A DNA stretch of 64,000 nt from NCBI GenBank assembly GCA_022750115.1, contig JAKIWI010000007.1, forward strand, positions 1-64,000, read 5' to 3'. This DNA comes from Thermoplasmata archaeon (GTDB lineage Archaea; Thermoplasmatota; Thermoplasmata; Lutacidiplasmatales; UBA184). Of the stretch, positions 25,191 to 33,798 are shown piece after piece; within the stretch, counting starts at the first letter, position 1; each line of letters opens with the position of its first letter. The position numbers were made by a program, and so were the translations under genes. Under the pieces are notes generated by a model. The model was not told the DNA's origin, ran no database searches, and was given only the letters and a program-made list of their open reading frames with translations.

Positions 25191-26357
25191 GTGGCGAGGC
25201 GTCGGGCGGCGTTGGTCGGCGCCGGCCATACGCGATTCGGAGTGCTCCCGGAAGGGCCCCGCGCGCTCCTCCGCACGGCGGTGGACAGTGCCTTTGGGTC
25301 GGTCGACCGGGGTCTCGAACGCTCGCGGGTGGAGGAGGCGTTCCTCGGAACGCTCGGGTTCTCCGGTTGGCAGTTGGGCAACGCCTCCGCGGTCCTCGCG
25401 GAGGAGGCCCGGATCCTGCCGGCGCCGGTCACGCGCGTCGAGAACGCCTGCGCGTCCGCGGGGTTCGCGCTGCGCGCCGCCGTCCGAGCGATCGAGAGCG
25501 GCGCGCGCGATGTCGTGCTGGTGGCGGGCGTGGAGAAGATGAACGACTCCCCCTCGCCCCATCGCCGCTATTGGCTGGGAGTCTCGGGCGACACGGAGTG
25601 GGAGCGGCTCGCCGGCCTCACGTTCGCGGGAGTCTACGGGCTGATGGCTTCGCGCCACATGGCCGACTACGGGACCACGGCCGAGGCCCTCGCCGCGGTC
25701 GCCGTCAAGAACCACGCGAACGGCGCCCGGAACCCGAACGCCCAATTCCAGAAGGTCATCACGCGCGAGCAGGTGCTCGGGGCCCCGCGGGTCGCCGACC
25801 CGCTGGGGCTCCTCGACTGCTGCCCGGTGAGCGACGGGGCGGTCGCCCTGCTCCTCGCCGGTGAGGAGGTCGCGCGGACGTTGACCGACACTCCGGTGCT
25901 CGTCGTGGGAGCGGGTGCGGGCTCGGATACCCTCGCGCTCCAAGAACGGGAATCCCTCACGAGCCTCTCGGCCACCAAGGCCGCGGCCACGGACGCGTTC
26001 CGGCACGCACCGTTCGACCGTTCTCGGCTCGACTTCCTTGAGGTCCACGACTGTTTCACCATCGCCGAGCTGCTCGCGCTCGAGGACCTCGGGATGGCGC
26101 CTCCGGGCGGAGCGGCCGCGATGACCTTGGAGGGCGCGACGGCGGCGGGGGGCCGCCTGCCCGTGAACCCGGACGGCGGGCTGAAGGCGAAGGGGCACCC
26201 GATCGGTGCCTCGGGAGCGAGCCAGGCGTACGAGGCGTTCGTCCAGCTTCGGGCGTCCGCGGGAGCGCGGCAGGTCGCGGGGGCCGAGCGCGCCCTGACC
26301 CACAACGTGGGAGGCTCCGGGGCGAGCGCGACGGTCACGCTGTTCCAGCGAGGGTGA
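25191..26357 (+). CDS. Acetyl-CoA acetyltransferase (archaeal SCP2-type thiolase)
   Basis: A 388-residue thiolase, full length. It condenses two acetyl-CoA to acetoacetyl-CoA, the first step of the mevalonate route to archaeal lipids. The nucleophilic Cys is C87 in ENACASAGFALR; the GLKAKGHPIGASG histidine motif lies near residue 330, and HNVGGSGAS near the end. In many archaea thiolase forms a complex with a DUF35 protein and HMG-CoA synthase, encoded side by side. Here the next gene, overlapping by 4 nt (GTGA), is a fusion carrying DUF35. GTG start with GGGGGACC upstream. Confidence 0.92.
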   Translation: MARRRAALVGAGHTRFGVLPEGPRALLRTAVDSAFGSVDRGLERSRVEEAFLGTLGFSGWQLGNASAVLAEEARILPAPVTRVENACASAGFALRAAVRAIESGARDVVLVAGVEKMNDSPSPHRRYWLGVSGDTEWERLAGLTFAGVYGLMASRHMADYGTTAEALAAVAVKNHANGARNPNAQFQKVITREQVLGAPRVADPLGLLDCCPVSDGAVALLLAGEEVARTLTDTPVLVVGAGAGSDTLALQERESLTSLSATKAAATDAFRHAPFDRSRLDFLEVHDCFTIAELLALEDLGMAPPGGAAAMTLEGATAAGGRLPVNPDGGLKAKGHPIGASGASQAYEAFVQLRASAGARQVAGAERALTHNVGGSGASATVTLFQRG

Positions 26358-27637
26358 GGGAGCTGGGCGAATCGATCACGCACGCGGCCATCGCCCGGCC
26401 GTCCGGTCGCCTCGGTCCGCTGGGCGTCGAAGCGCCGGACGAGGACGGGTTCACGCTCGGTCTCGCGGCCGCGGAAGCGCTGCCCTGGCCCCCGGATGCG
26501 AGTCCGGTCCAGCGACTCGACCTGGTGGGAGACTTCCCGCTCGAGGCGGGGTGGGCGCTCCCCGAGGCGCTCGACCTCGGCGAGGTGACCGTCCATCGAT
26601 CGGCCTCCGGCGCCGCGTCGCTGTTCGAGGCCCTTCGATCGCACCCGGGATCGGCGCCCGGGACGGCTCGCCTCGTTCTCGCGGTCGACCTCGCCCGGAT
26701 CGGGCGACCCCCGGGTCCTTCCCACGGAGCCCTCGCCCTCGCGTTCCGGCTCGGTGAAGGCGGAGGACTTCGCGTGGACTCTGTCGGCACCCACGTGGTC
26801 TCCCCACGCCGCGGCTCCCCGGCCACGTCGTCGGACGTGCGCGGTGCCCCGCCGGGCGCGCGACCGATGCCGCTCCTCCTGCTCGGTGAGGAGGCTCAGA
26901 TCGCCGCTGCTTCCGAGCGCGCCATCGCCCTGGGATTCGTGCCCATTCCCGCCCCACCTCCCCCCCCGGGGGTCGGACCCGCGGTGACGACCCTCGCCGG
27001 GCTCGCGCTGCGCCTGGCGTACGGGGTGGACAATACGGTGATCGAGGTCGCCCTTTGGGTCCTCAGCCCCGATCAGGAGGTGAGCGTCCGCGCGACGGAG
27101 CTCGGTCCCGTCGCTTGGTCGGAAGCGCCCACGCCCGGACCGCACCCCCTCGCGGCCCCTCCGATCCCGGAGGCCGCGGGAGCGCCCGACGCCCGTGCCG
27201 AGGGAGCGTATGTGCCGAAGCCGCGCTACCTCGAGAACCTCCCCAGTCGGTGGCGCCTCGTCGCCGAGCGGTGCGCCCACTGTTCCCACCTCACGTTCCC
27301 GGCGCGCGGAGTGTGCGCGAGCTGCGGTCGCGCCGACGGGATCCAGGCGGTCCCGCTCGCCCGCGACGGCTGGACCGTGGAGGCCGTGACCACGGTTCGA
27401 CCTGGGGCGCAGCCAACCGAGTTCGACCTCTACGCGAAGGCCGTGGGCGGCTACGACGTCGTGATCGCTCGCTCGCGCGAGGGCCCGCGCGGGACGTTCC
27501 AGGTCGCGGGGCCGGCGGGGAGCGCTCACATCGGGGACGCTCTGTATTTGCCCTTGCGCCGCCTCTATCCGATGGAGGGGGAGTGGCGTTACGGCCGCAA
27601 GGCCGCTCCCCTCCCGGCTCGACCGCGAACCGCCTGA
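26354..27637 (+). CDS. Degraded HMG-CoA-synthase-like domain fused to DUF35
   Basis: A 427-residue two-part protein. The C-terminal part (about 275-415) is DUF35: a zinc ribbon (CAHC at about 304-307, CASC at about 318-321) and an OB-fold that binds CoA in thiolase complexes. The N-terminal part (about 1-220) follows the thiolase-fold pattern of archaeal HMG-CoA synthase: APDEDGFTLGLAAAEAL, then VQRLDLVGDFPL, then an HRSASGAASLFEAL helix where the catalytic Cys should stand but is Ser/Ala, then LVLAVDLARIG. No active-site residues remain and the second thiolase half is largely missing. The GTG start overlaps the thiolase stop by 4 nt. Likely a structural scaffold of the thiolase complex; a real HMG-CoA synthase would have to be elsewhere. 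Confidence 0.75.
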   Translation: MRELGESITHAAIARPSGRLGPLGVEAPDEDGFTLGLAAAEALPWPPDASPVQRLDLVGDFPLEAGWALPEALDLGEVTVHRSASGAASLFEALRSHPGSAPGTARLVLAVDLARIGRPPGPSHGALALAFRLGEGGGLRVDSVGTHVVSPRRGSPATSSDVRGAPPGARPMPLLLLGEEAQIAAASERAIALGFVPIPAPPPPPGVGPAVTTLAGLALRLAYGVDNTVIEVALWVLSPDQEVSVRATELGPVAWSEAPTPGPHPLAAPPIPEAAGAPDARAEGAYVPKPRYLENLPSRWRLVAERCAHCSHLTFPARGVCASCGRADGIQAVPLARDGWTVEAVTTVRPGAQPTEFDLYAKAVGGYDVVIARSREGPRGTFQVAGPAGSAHIGDALYLPLRRLYPMEGEWRYGRKAAPLPARPRTA

Positions 27638-27640
27638 CGT

Positions 27641-29437
27641 CTAGTCTGGGTCCGTGCCGGACGCCTTGGGCGCGGCCCAAGGAGCCCCGACCCAACCTTC
27701 GTAGACGCGGCGGGCCGCCTCGTCGGCGCCCGCCACGGGGACGAGCTGAAGCTCCCGGGGCGGAGACTCGCCGACGACGACCGGAAGGTGGAGCAGCCGG
27801 TTCCGTCGGAACACCGCGAGGGCCAGCTCGGTCCCCGCGGGGCTCCGTTCCAGCGCCTTCGCAACGTCCGCGAACCGCACCTTCGCGCCATCGACCGCGA
27901 CGAGCTCGTCCCCCGGCGAGAGCCCGGCCACCATCGCCGGGCTTCCGTCGCGGACGACGGTGAGGCGAGCCGACCCGCCGGCGTCCTCCATCTCGACCCC
28001 GAGGTAGCCTCCGTCGGGGCCGTCGTCCGGACGACGCGGGCGGGGCTTCGCTTCGAGCGTCAGCCCGGCCCGAGCGAGGAACGTCTCGAACGGAACCTCC
28101 CGGGTCCCACGGATGTAGTCGTCGAAGAACGACCCCAGGTCGACGCCCGTGATCCGGCCGAAGATCGTCGCGAGCTCGTCCTCCGCGAGCCCCACCATCG
28201 TCCGACCGCGCGACACCCAGAGCGCGCGCCACAGGCTTTCGACCGAGTGGGCGCCCTTCGTCGCCCCCCGAAGCTCGAGGTCGAGGCAGAGGGAGACCAA
28301 CTCGCCCTTCGTGTAGTAGGACATCGAGCGGTTCGGAGTCTCCTCGTACCGGTGGTAGAAGTCGACCCACGCGGCGAGGCTCGCCTCCTCGAGGCTCTGG
28401 TGCAATCGGCCGGGCTGGTCCCGATACTTTCGGACCTGCTCGGCGATGTCGGAGAGGAACCGTTCGGGCGAAAGGAGTCCCGCCCGACGCAGCACGATCC
28501 GAGCCAGGTACGAGGTCGTCCCCTCCATGGCCCAGAGCAGGCGCGTGTAGGTCTCGCGCGTGTAGTCCGGACGCTCGAACACCTTCGGCCGGATCCGCTT
28601 GACGTTGTACAGGTGGAGGTATTCGTGCGCGGTCAGGTCCAAGAAGGCCCGGTACGCCCCCTCGGGTCGGAAGGAGGTCGGGGAGGTGACGCAGGCGCAG
28701 GACCGCGCGTGCTCGAGCCCCTGCGGCGGCCGCTCGATCAGGTGGTAGAAGAACGTGTAGCTCGGAACCGGGGACTCGCCGAAGATCGCGATCGTCGCCT
28801 CCACGAGTCGTTGGAGGTCGGCGGCCAACCGCGCCGAGTCGTGATTCCCTCCCGCCCCGCAGAGCAGGATGCGGTGCGGGATTCCGTTGGGCCGGATGGT
28901 CAGTTCTTCGGGTCGGCCGGCGTCGATCGGGGAGTCGACGAGCTCGTCGTAGTCGGCGGCCCAGAACGTCGGCGGGTCCGCCCCGACGAGCGGGAGCTCG
29001 GCAAAGACCCGCCAATCCGCGGGCGCGACGAGGGCGACCTCGTGCGGCTCGTCCCGCCGCCCCTCGACGTAGGGAAGGACAAAGCCCCCGGCGAGGAACA
29101 TGTGGTCGGTCGTCAGGTCAAAGAGGGCCGTGCGGAGCTCGTTTCCGTAGACCGTGTATCGGATCTCGACCGCGTCCTCGCCCCCGGGATCGACGTGCCA
29201 TCTCGCCTTCCCGATCCGCCGGATCGAAACGGGGCGGCTCCCGTCGACCGTCGCGGTCCGGACGTCGGACACGTTGCGAACTCGGTCTTGGATCCAGTAG
29301 GAGCCGGGAACCCACGACGGCCAGACGAGGTCGAACTCGCGTCCGCCGGTCCCTCCGACGCGCATCGCGAACTCGCCCCGATGGGTGGCGGGCGACGAGG
29401 CGCGAACCTCGTAGCGGATTCGAGCGGGTTCGGTCAT
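27641..29437 (-). CDS. M61-family glycyl aminopeptidase-like metalloprotease with PDZ domain
   Basis: A 598-residue protein of the usual M61 length. An N-terminal beta-sandwich (about 1-170) is followed by a gluzincin peptidase domain whose zinc motif HEYLH is at residues 271-275, with a downstream acidic helix region. A PDZ domain lies at about 470-560 (GYLGVEMEDAGG, SPAMVAGLSPGDELVAVDG). There is no signal peptide, so it is probably cytoplasmic, like archaeal peptidases that trim N-terminal Gly/Ala. ATG at 29437 is chosen; the longer open frame upstream runs into the next gene's antisense. Convergent with the DUF35 gene, stops 4 nt apart. Confidence 0.9.
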   Translation of the reverse strand: MTEPARIRYEVRASSPATHRGEFAMRVGGTGGREFDLVWPSWVPGSYWIQDRVRNVSDVRTATVDGSRPVSIRRIGKARWHVDPGGEDAVEIRYTVYGNELRTALFDLTTDHMFLAGGFVLPYVEGRRDEPHEVALVAPADWRVFAELPLVGADPPTFWAADYDELVDSPIDAGRPEELTIRPNGIPHRILLCGAGGNHDSARLAADLQRLVEATIAIFGESPVPSYTFFYHLIERPPQGLEHARSCACVTSPTSFRPEGAYRAFLDLTAHEYLHLYNVKRIRPKVFERPDYTRETYTRLLWAMEGTTSYLARIVLRRAGLLSPERFLSDIAEQVRKYRDQPGRLHQSLEEASLAAWVDFYHRYEETPNRSMSYYTKGELVSLCLDLELRGATKGAHSVESLWRALWVSRGRTMVGLAEDELATIFGRITGVDLGSFFDDYIRGTREVPFETFLARAGLTLEAKPRPRRPDDGPDGGYLGVEMEDAGGSARLTVVRDGSPAMVAGLSPGDELVAVDGAKVRFADVAKALERSPAGTELALAVFRRNRLLHLPVVVGESPPRELQLVPVAGADEAARRVYEGWVGAPWAAPKASGTDPD

Positions 29438-29499
29438 CGGTCGAGCGGTCGGCCCGACCGCTGCGAGGGGGAAACGGTTTCGGCGGCCGGCGGGCTCGC

Positions 29500-30408
29500 T
29501 CAGGACGCGTCGGACCGCGACTCGACCTGGAAGACGGCGTGAAGGATTCCGTGGTCCCGTTCCACGGCGACCCGGAGCTTCTCGACAACGTCCATCGACC
29601 GACCGACGCTCATCTCGTCGATGCGGACGTGGGCGGTCATGCAGATGAGCGTCGGGCAGACCGCCCAGATGTGGACGTCGTGCAGCTCCCGGACGCCGGG
29701 GACTCCGAGCGCCGTTCGGGAGACGGCGTCCACCGAAAGGTGGCGCGGGGTCCGCTCGGTGAGGACCTCCCACGAGTCGCGGAACAGCGGGGCGGACTCG
29801 ATCACGAGGACGGCGGCGATCCCTAACGCGACCACCGGGTCGACCCCGACGAGGGAGGGGGACAGGAACAACACCGCGCCCACGATCAGGATCGCCCCGG
29901 CGATCAGGAGGTCGCTCGAGACGTGCGCGCCGACGCTGCGGAAGTTGAGGTCGCGGACGCGCCCCGGGATCCGGCGGAGCAGGATCAAGCTCGTGGCGCG
30001 CAGGGCGAGCGTCGGCACCACGCCAAGGAGGAGCCAGCGCGGGTCGACCGCGCCCGCGAACGTCCCCCCGCGGGCGAACGTGGCGAGCGCCTCGTAGGCG
30101 AACGCGAGCCCGGTCGCGAGTACCAGGGCAGCGTTCGCGAGTCCGGCGAACACCTCCCCGCGGTGGCGTCCGAACGTGTAGGCGTCGGACGTGCCCTGCT
30201 CGGCCCCCCGAAGCGCGGCATAGGAGAGGGCGAAGGCGATGACGTCGGGGATGTTGTGCGCGGCGTCGACGGAGAGCGAGAGGCTGCGGGACAGGTACGC
30301 TCCGACCGACTCCACGATGAGGATCACGATGGAAAAGGCGACCGCGGCGCGGAGCGCCTCGATGACGGTCCGCTCGACCTCATCCTCGCCGTGCGAGACG
30401 TCGGGCAT
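29500..30408 (-). CDS. Cation diffusion facilitator (metal efflux)
   Basis: A 302-residue CDF transporter that exports Zn2+ or a similar divalent metal by proton exchange. Six membrane helices occupy about 18-205. The metal-site pairs are H-x3-D in DAAHNIPD (helix 2, about 49-56) and in GAHVSSD (helix 5, about 157-163): both His/Asp, the pattern of zinc-type CDFs. A cytoplasmic ferredoxin-like domain (about 215-295, with HDVHIWAVCP and HVRID) completes it. ATG at 30408. A 62-nt gap separates it from the M61 peptidase in the same direction. Confidence 0.9.
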   Translation of the reverse strand: MPDVSHGEDEVERTVIEALRAAVAFSIVILIVESVGAYLSRSLSLSVDAAHNIPDVIAFALSYAALRGAEQGTSDAYTFGRHRGEVFAGLANAALVLATGLAFAYEALATFARGGTFAGAVDPRWLLLGVVPTLALRATSLILLRRIPGRVRDLNFRSVGAHVSSDLLIAGAILIVGAVLFLSPSLVGVDPVVALGIAAVLVIESAPLFRDSWEVLTERTPRHLSVDAVSRTALGVPGVRELHDVHIWAVCPTLICMTAHVRIDEMSVGRSMDVVEKLRVAVERDHGILHAVFQVESRSDAS

Positions 30409-30432
30409 TCGGTCCGGTGCCGGGGGGCGAGC

Positions 30433-30648
30433 CTAGGCGAATCCGGGAAGGTCGCGGGACTTCTCCGACCCCTTCGCCTTCGAGTACGGCTCGGACGCGA
30501 TGCCGAAATGCATCGCGAGCGCCCGGAACGTCTTCGCGAGCTCCTGGACCGCGTGCGCGAGTTCCTGCTGCTCGGCCCGAAGCTCGGCGAGCTCGCGCCG
30601 CAGTTGGGCCAGCTCCGCGATCCATCGCTCCGTCTCACCTTCCGACAT
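30433..30648 (-). CDS. Small coiled-coil protein
   Basis: A 71-residue protein from ATG 30648 (preceded by GGGGACGG). Residues 4-45 form a heptad-rich, Glu/Leu/Gln coiled coil (ETERWIAELAQLRRELAEL), followed by a short aromatic stretch and a basic tail. An in-frame start at 30666 would add six residues. Located between the CDF transporter, 24 nt downstream, and the Pro/Ala-rich protein. Probably a small oligomerising protein; no family recognised. Confidence 0.55.
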   Translation of the reverse strand: MSEGETERWIAELAQLRRELAELRAEQQELAHAVQELAKTFRALAMHFGIASEPYSKAKGSEKSRDLPGFA

Positions 30649-30699
30649 CGCCGTCCCCGACCGCAAACAGGTCGGGGCCGTAGATAGCGGGGCCGCCGC

Positions 30700-31293
30700 C
30701 TAGTGGCGGTCGCCGGTCGGACCGAACGGACTGTCCGAGCGTCCCTTCTCCTCGAAGGGGACCCAGTCACCCGTCTTCGCGTCGAAATCGACGCGCTGGA
30801 GCTCGACGACGAACCGCTTCAGGAGCTCTTCCTTCGCGGGCCGCACCCGGACGGCGTAGACGTAGATCCCGAACCCCATGAAGTCGGAGACGCGGCGGAG
30901 CGCTTCGGCGAGGTCCTCCCGTGGGACCTCCGTCCGGATGAGGGTCTCGCCGAGAAGTCCGGCGAACTCGTCGAGGTCGAACGGTCGCTCGAGCGCGATC
31001 AACATCCGGGGGGGAGCGGCCGGAGGAGCGGCGCTCGTGGCGGGAGCCGCCGGTGGCGCCCGTGCCGCGGAGGCGGCTGGCGGGGGCGCCGGCTTGGTGG
31101 GGGAGGGGGCGACCGGAGGTCGCGCCGCTGGGGTCGGGAGCCGCGAGCCGAGCCCGGACTCCTTCGGAGGGTATCGCTCGAGCACGGGGGACGAGGCGCG
31201 ACCGACGAATTTCGGAGCCGTTTTCGTCTCGCTCCGGGGCCGTCGGGGAGACGCGCGCGCGGCCTTCGGCTTCCGTTTCGCGGACCTCGGCAT
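30700..31293 (-). CDS. Protein with basic, Pro/Ala-rich N-terminus and small C-terminal domain
   Basis: A 197-residue protein from ATG 31293, with GGAGAG upstream. Residues 1-100 are low-complexity: a basic start (RSAKRKPKAARASPRRPR) and an Ala/Pro linker. The last 95 residues look folded: MLIALERPFDLDEFAGLLGE, a helix with REDLAEALRRVSDFMGF, and GIYVYAVRVRPAKEELL. The C-terminal domain resembles nothing I can name. The basic tail could bind nucleic acid. A longer frame to 31461 exists but covers the promoter region of the divergent radical SAM gene, so it is rejected. Confidence 0.55.
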   Translation of the reverse strand: MPRSAKRKPKAARASPRRPRSETKTAPKFVGRASSPVLERYPPKESGLGSRLPTPAARPPVAPSPTKPAPPPAASAARAPPAAPATSAAPPAAPPRMLIALERPFDLDEFAGLLGETLIRTEVPREDLAEALRRVSDFMGFGIYVYAVRVRPAKEELLKRFVVELQRVDFDAKTGDWVPFEEKGRSDSPFGPTGDRH

Positions 31294-31459
31294 GGTGGGC
31301 TCTCCAGCGCCGAGGAGGCGCCGCGGGCCATAACTTTGCTTGGGTCCGGGTATGCGCATTTTCGCTCCACCGGGCGATTTGTAGCGAGCGAAACCGTGCG
31401 AACCTCCGTCACGGGGACCCCAATCTGTCGCGGCCGAAGCGACAGGAGGGTTATGTACC

Positions 31460-31507
31460 ATGGCGATGGTGGGACGCCAAGGCCCCCGCGTGCGGATGGG
31501 CCACTAA
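31460..31507 (+). other. Possible 15-codon leader ORF before tes
   Basis: AGGAGGG, 9-10 nt before an ATG, opens a 15-residue ORF (MAMVGRQGPRVRMGH) that stops 13 nt before the radical SAM start. If transcribed it could be a leader peptide. The alternative is that GGTTATGTACC, overlapping its start, is the TATA box of the next gene, in which case the ORF is not transcribed whole. Confidence 0.3.
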
Positions 31508-31520
31508 GAGAGGAAAACGA

Positions 31521-33236
31521 ATGCCGGCCCGAGTCATGAAGGAGTTCCAGGCCCCCCGCGGCCTGCCCCGTAAGACGGCCAGCGTCTGCCCCGAGTGCAT
31601 CAAGGTGATTCCCGCTGTCGTCCGCGAGAAGGACGGCCGCGTCATCATGGAGAAGACGTGCCGCGTGCACGGCTACTTCTGGGACATCATCTCCAACGAT
31701 GTCGACTTCTATCTCCGGATGGAGGTCTACGCCCACGACGGGGTCGGCTACGAGAACCCCTACTACGACAAGTTCCGCGGCTGCCCGACGACCTGCGGAA
31801 TGTGCAGTCACCACAAATCCCACACGGGACTCGCCCTGATGGACCTCACGAACCGGTGCAACCTGAAGTGCCCGGTCTGCTTCGCGAACGCGAACGCCGC
31901 CGGCTATGTCTACGAGCCGACCCGCGAGCAGATCCACTTCATGCTGAAGACGCTCCGGGAGCAGAAGCCCGTCGGAGCCGTCGCGGTCCAGTTCTCGGGC
32001 GGGGAACCGACGCTCAGCCCGCTGTTCCTCGACGCCTGCTCGATGGCCCGGGACCTCGGCTTCAAGCAGGTCCAGGTCGCCACGAACGGCATCCGGGTCG
32101 CCAACGAGCCCGGCTTCGCCCAGGCGTGCCGGGAGAACGGACTCCATACCCTCTACCTCCAGTTCGACGGTCTGGACGACGAGATCTACCGCAAGGTGCG
32201 GGGTGTCCCGCTCCTGAAGGTCAAGCAGAAGGCCATCCAGGCGGCTCGGGAGACCCACACCTCGCCCGCGGAGCTCGCCCAGGGGAAGCCGGACAAGCCG
32301 CTCAGCGTCGTGCTCGTCCCGACCCTTGTCGGCGGCTTCAACGAGAAGGAGATTTGGCCGACGGTGAAGTTCGCGATCGACAACATCGACGTCGTTCGCG
32401 GCGTCAACTTCCAGCCGGTCGCCCTGACCGCGCGGATCCCCGACAAGGACCGGTTCCAGATGCGGTTCACCCAGTCGGACCTGGTGCGGATCCTCTGCAC
32501 GGACGGACCGTTCGAGAAGTCGGACTTCTTCCCCGTGCCGTCGGTCGCTCCGATCTCGGAGCTCGCCTCGATCATCCACGGCGAGGAGAAGATGACGCTC
32601 ACCACGCACCCCGGGTGCGGGTGCGCGACGTTCGCGTTCATCAGCCAGGACGGGCAGAAGATCACGCCGCTGCCGCGGTTCATGGACGTCGACGGCTTCT
32701 TCGAGAACGTCGAAGCGATGATCGAGAAGTACCGGGACGCGCGGTTCGCACGGGTCCGGACGGCGGTCGCGGGAGCGAAGCTCCTGCACGACGTCGCGAA
32801 GTACTTCGACTTCCAGCGGGCCCCGGAGGGGATCAACGAGAAGAACTGCGTCCGCCTGATCGCCTCGATCTTTACCGAGGGGAACAAGGAGGCGCTCGCG
32901 AAGTTCACCTGGCGCACGATGTACCTGGGCAACATGCACTTCCAGGACGCGTACGACTACGACATCCAGCGCCTGATGCGCTGCGATATCCACTACTCGG
33001 TGCCGGACGGACGGATCATCCCGTTCTGCTCGTACAACTCGGGTCCGATCTACCGGACGGAGGTCGAGAAGAAGTTCTCGATCCCCATCCCCGACTGGCA
33101 GAAGGCGAAGAGTTCGAGCGGCGTCGCCATGTTGAAGACCATCGAGACGATGGGCGTCAACGGCGAGGTCGTCGTCGACCCCGAGTACTACAAAGTCCGG
33201 GCGCTCAAGGGCGCCCCGGGCATGAGCAGCGCGTAG
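31521..33236 (+). CDS. tes: Tetraether lipid synthase-like radical SAM enzyme
   Basis: A 571-residue radical SAM protein with the layout of archaeal Tes, which couples two archaeol chains into tetraether (GDGT) membrane lipids. The N-terminal Cys pair CPEC is at 23-26, C47 follows in EKTCRVHGY, and CPTTCGMC lies at 88-95. The radical SAM CNLKCPVC cluster is at C113, C117 and C120, with the GGEP motif near 172-175. A C-terminal region holds further Cys, including HPGCGC near residue 370. ATG 31521 has AGAGAGGAAAACGA upstream. The frame is open far upstream, but that part is antisense to the previous gene. Making tetraethers fits a monolayer-membrane archaeon. Confidence 0.88.
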   Translation: MPARVMKEFQAPRGLPRKTASVCPECIKVIPAVVREKDGRVIMEKTCRVHGYFWDIISNDVDFYLRMEVYAHDGVGYENPYYDKFRGCPTTCGMCSHHKSHTGLALMDLTNRCNLKCPVCFANANAAGYVYEPTREQIHFMLKTLREQKPVGAVAVQFSGGEPTLSPLFLDACSMARDLGFKQVQVATNGIRVANEPGFAQACRENGLHTLYLQFDGLDDEIYRKVRGVPLLKVKQKAIQAARETHTSPAELAQGKPDKPLSVVLVPTLVGGFNEKEIWPTVKFAIDNIDVVRGVNFQPVALTARIPDKDRFQMRFTQSDLVRILCTDGPFEKSDFFPVPSVAPISELASIIHGEEKMTLTTHPGCGCATFAFISQDGQKITPLPRFMDVDGFFENVEAMIEKYRDARFARVRTAVAGAKLLHDVAKYFDFQRAPEGINEKNCVRLIASIFTEGNKEALAKFTWRTMYLGNMHFQDAYDYDIQRLMRCDIHYSVPDGRIIPFCSYNSGPIYRTEVEKKFSIPIPDWQKAKSSSGVAMLKTIETMGVNGEVVVDPEYYKVRALKGAPGMSSA

Positions 33237-33271
33237 GCCCGAACCCCCCTTCGGGCGCGCCGCCGAACCCC

Positions 33272-33283
33272 TTCTTCCTTTTT
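33272..33283 (+). terminator. T-rich stop signal after tes
   Basis: TTCTTCCTTTTT follows the tes stop by 35 nt in a GC-rich spacer that also contains a small CCCC..GGGG dyad. Archaeal polymerases release at T-runs, so this is a likely terminator. Confidence 0.5.
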
Positions 33284-33319
33284 GGAAGCGCCCACTCGAC
33301 GGGCGTGAGCCAGCCTGGC

Positions 33320-33754
33320 TCAACTGAGCAGGGCGGATCCCACGAATCGGAGACGAGCGCTCGGGGGAGTCTTGGCGGCTGAGAGCTGGCGGAGGCGCCG
33401 GTCGACCGCGGCCCACAAGGCCACCGAGGGAGGGGCGGGCGTGACCGTTCGACCCTCGGGACCCTGGTCGGCGAGCCACAGCCAGGCCGCCTCGACGTGC
33501 TTGCAGGTGCCGAGGTCGCGCTTGGCGAAGTCGACGCAGCCGCAGAACACCCCCGTGCGGTCGGGGAATGCGGGCACGAACACCGTGTAGCGGCTCTGGC
33601 GTCGCAGGTTTCGCACCTCGAGCGTCACGACTCCGGGCGGGCCCCCCCGGAGCGGACGCACGTCGAGGAGCTCCGCGAGGGCCCGGCTCCGGCGCTCTGC
33701 GCGGGCGGCCGGCGCCGGACGGAGGACCGGAGGGGTTCGGGTTGGCTTCCGCAC
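33320..33754 (-). CDS. SWIM zinc-finger protein
   Basis: A 144-residue protein from GTG 33754. Its centre (about 78-100) carries the SWIM signature C-x-C-x(n)-C-x-H (CGCVDFAKRDLGTCKHVEA), a zinc-binding fold used for DNA or protein binding. A basic Pro/Arg N-terminus and a helical C-terminus flank it. A TATA-like GGCTATATCG is about 21-30 nt upstream and no SD is present, so a leaderless mRNA starting at the GTG is likely. In other archaea SWIM proteins occur near recombination and repair genes; no such neighbour is visible. Convergent with tes across the T-rich stop. Confidence 0.7.
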   Translation of the reverse strand: MRKPTRTPPVLRPAPAARAERRSRALAELLDVRPLRGGPPGVVTLEVRNLRRQSRYTVFVPAFPDRTGVFCGCVDFAKRDLGTCKHVEAAWLWLADQGPEGRTVTPAPPSVALWAAVDRRLRQLSAAKTPPSARLRFVGSALLS

Positions 33755-33774
33755 GCCACTCTCAGACGTTCGGC

Positions 33775-33784
33775 CGATATAGCC
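33775..33784 (-). promoter_or_regulatory. TATA-like box for the SWIM gene
   Basis: GGCTATATCG on the minus strand, 21-30 nt before the GTG at 33754, in GC-rich surroundings and with no SD near that start. This supports a leaderless transcript. Confidence 0.55.
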
Positions 33785-33798
33785 GACCTCCCGCGACC

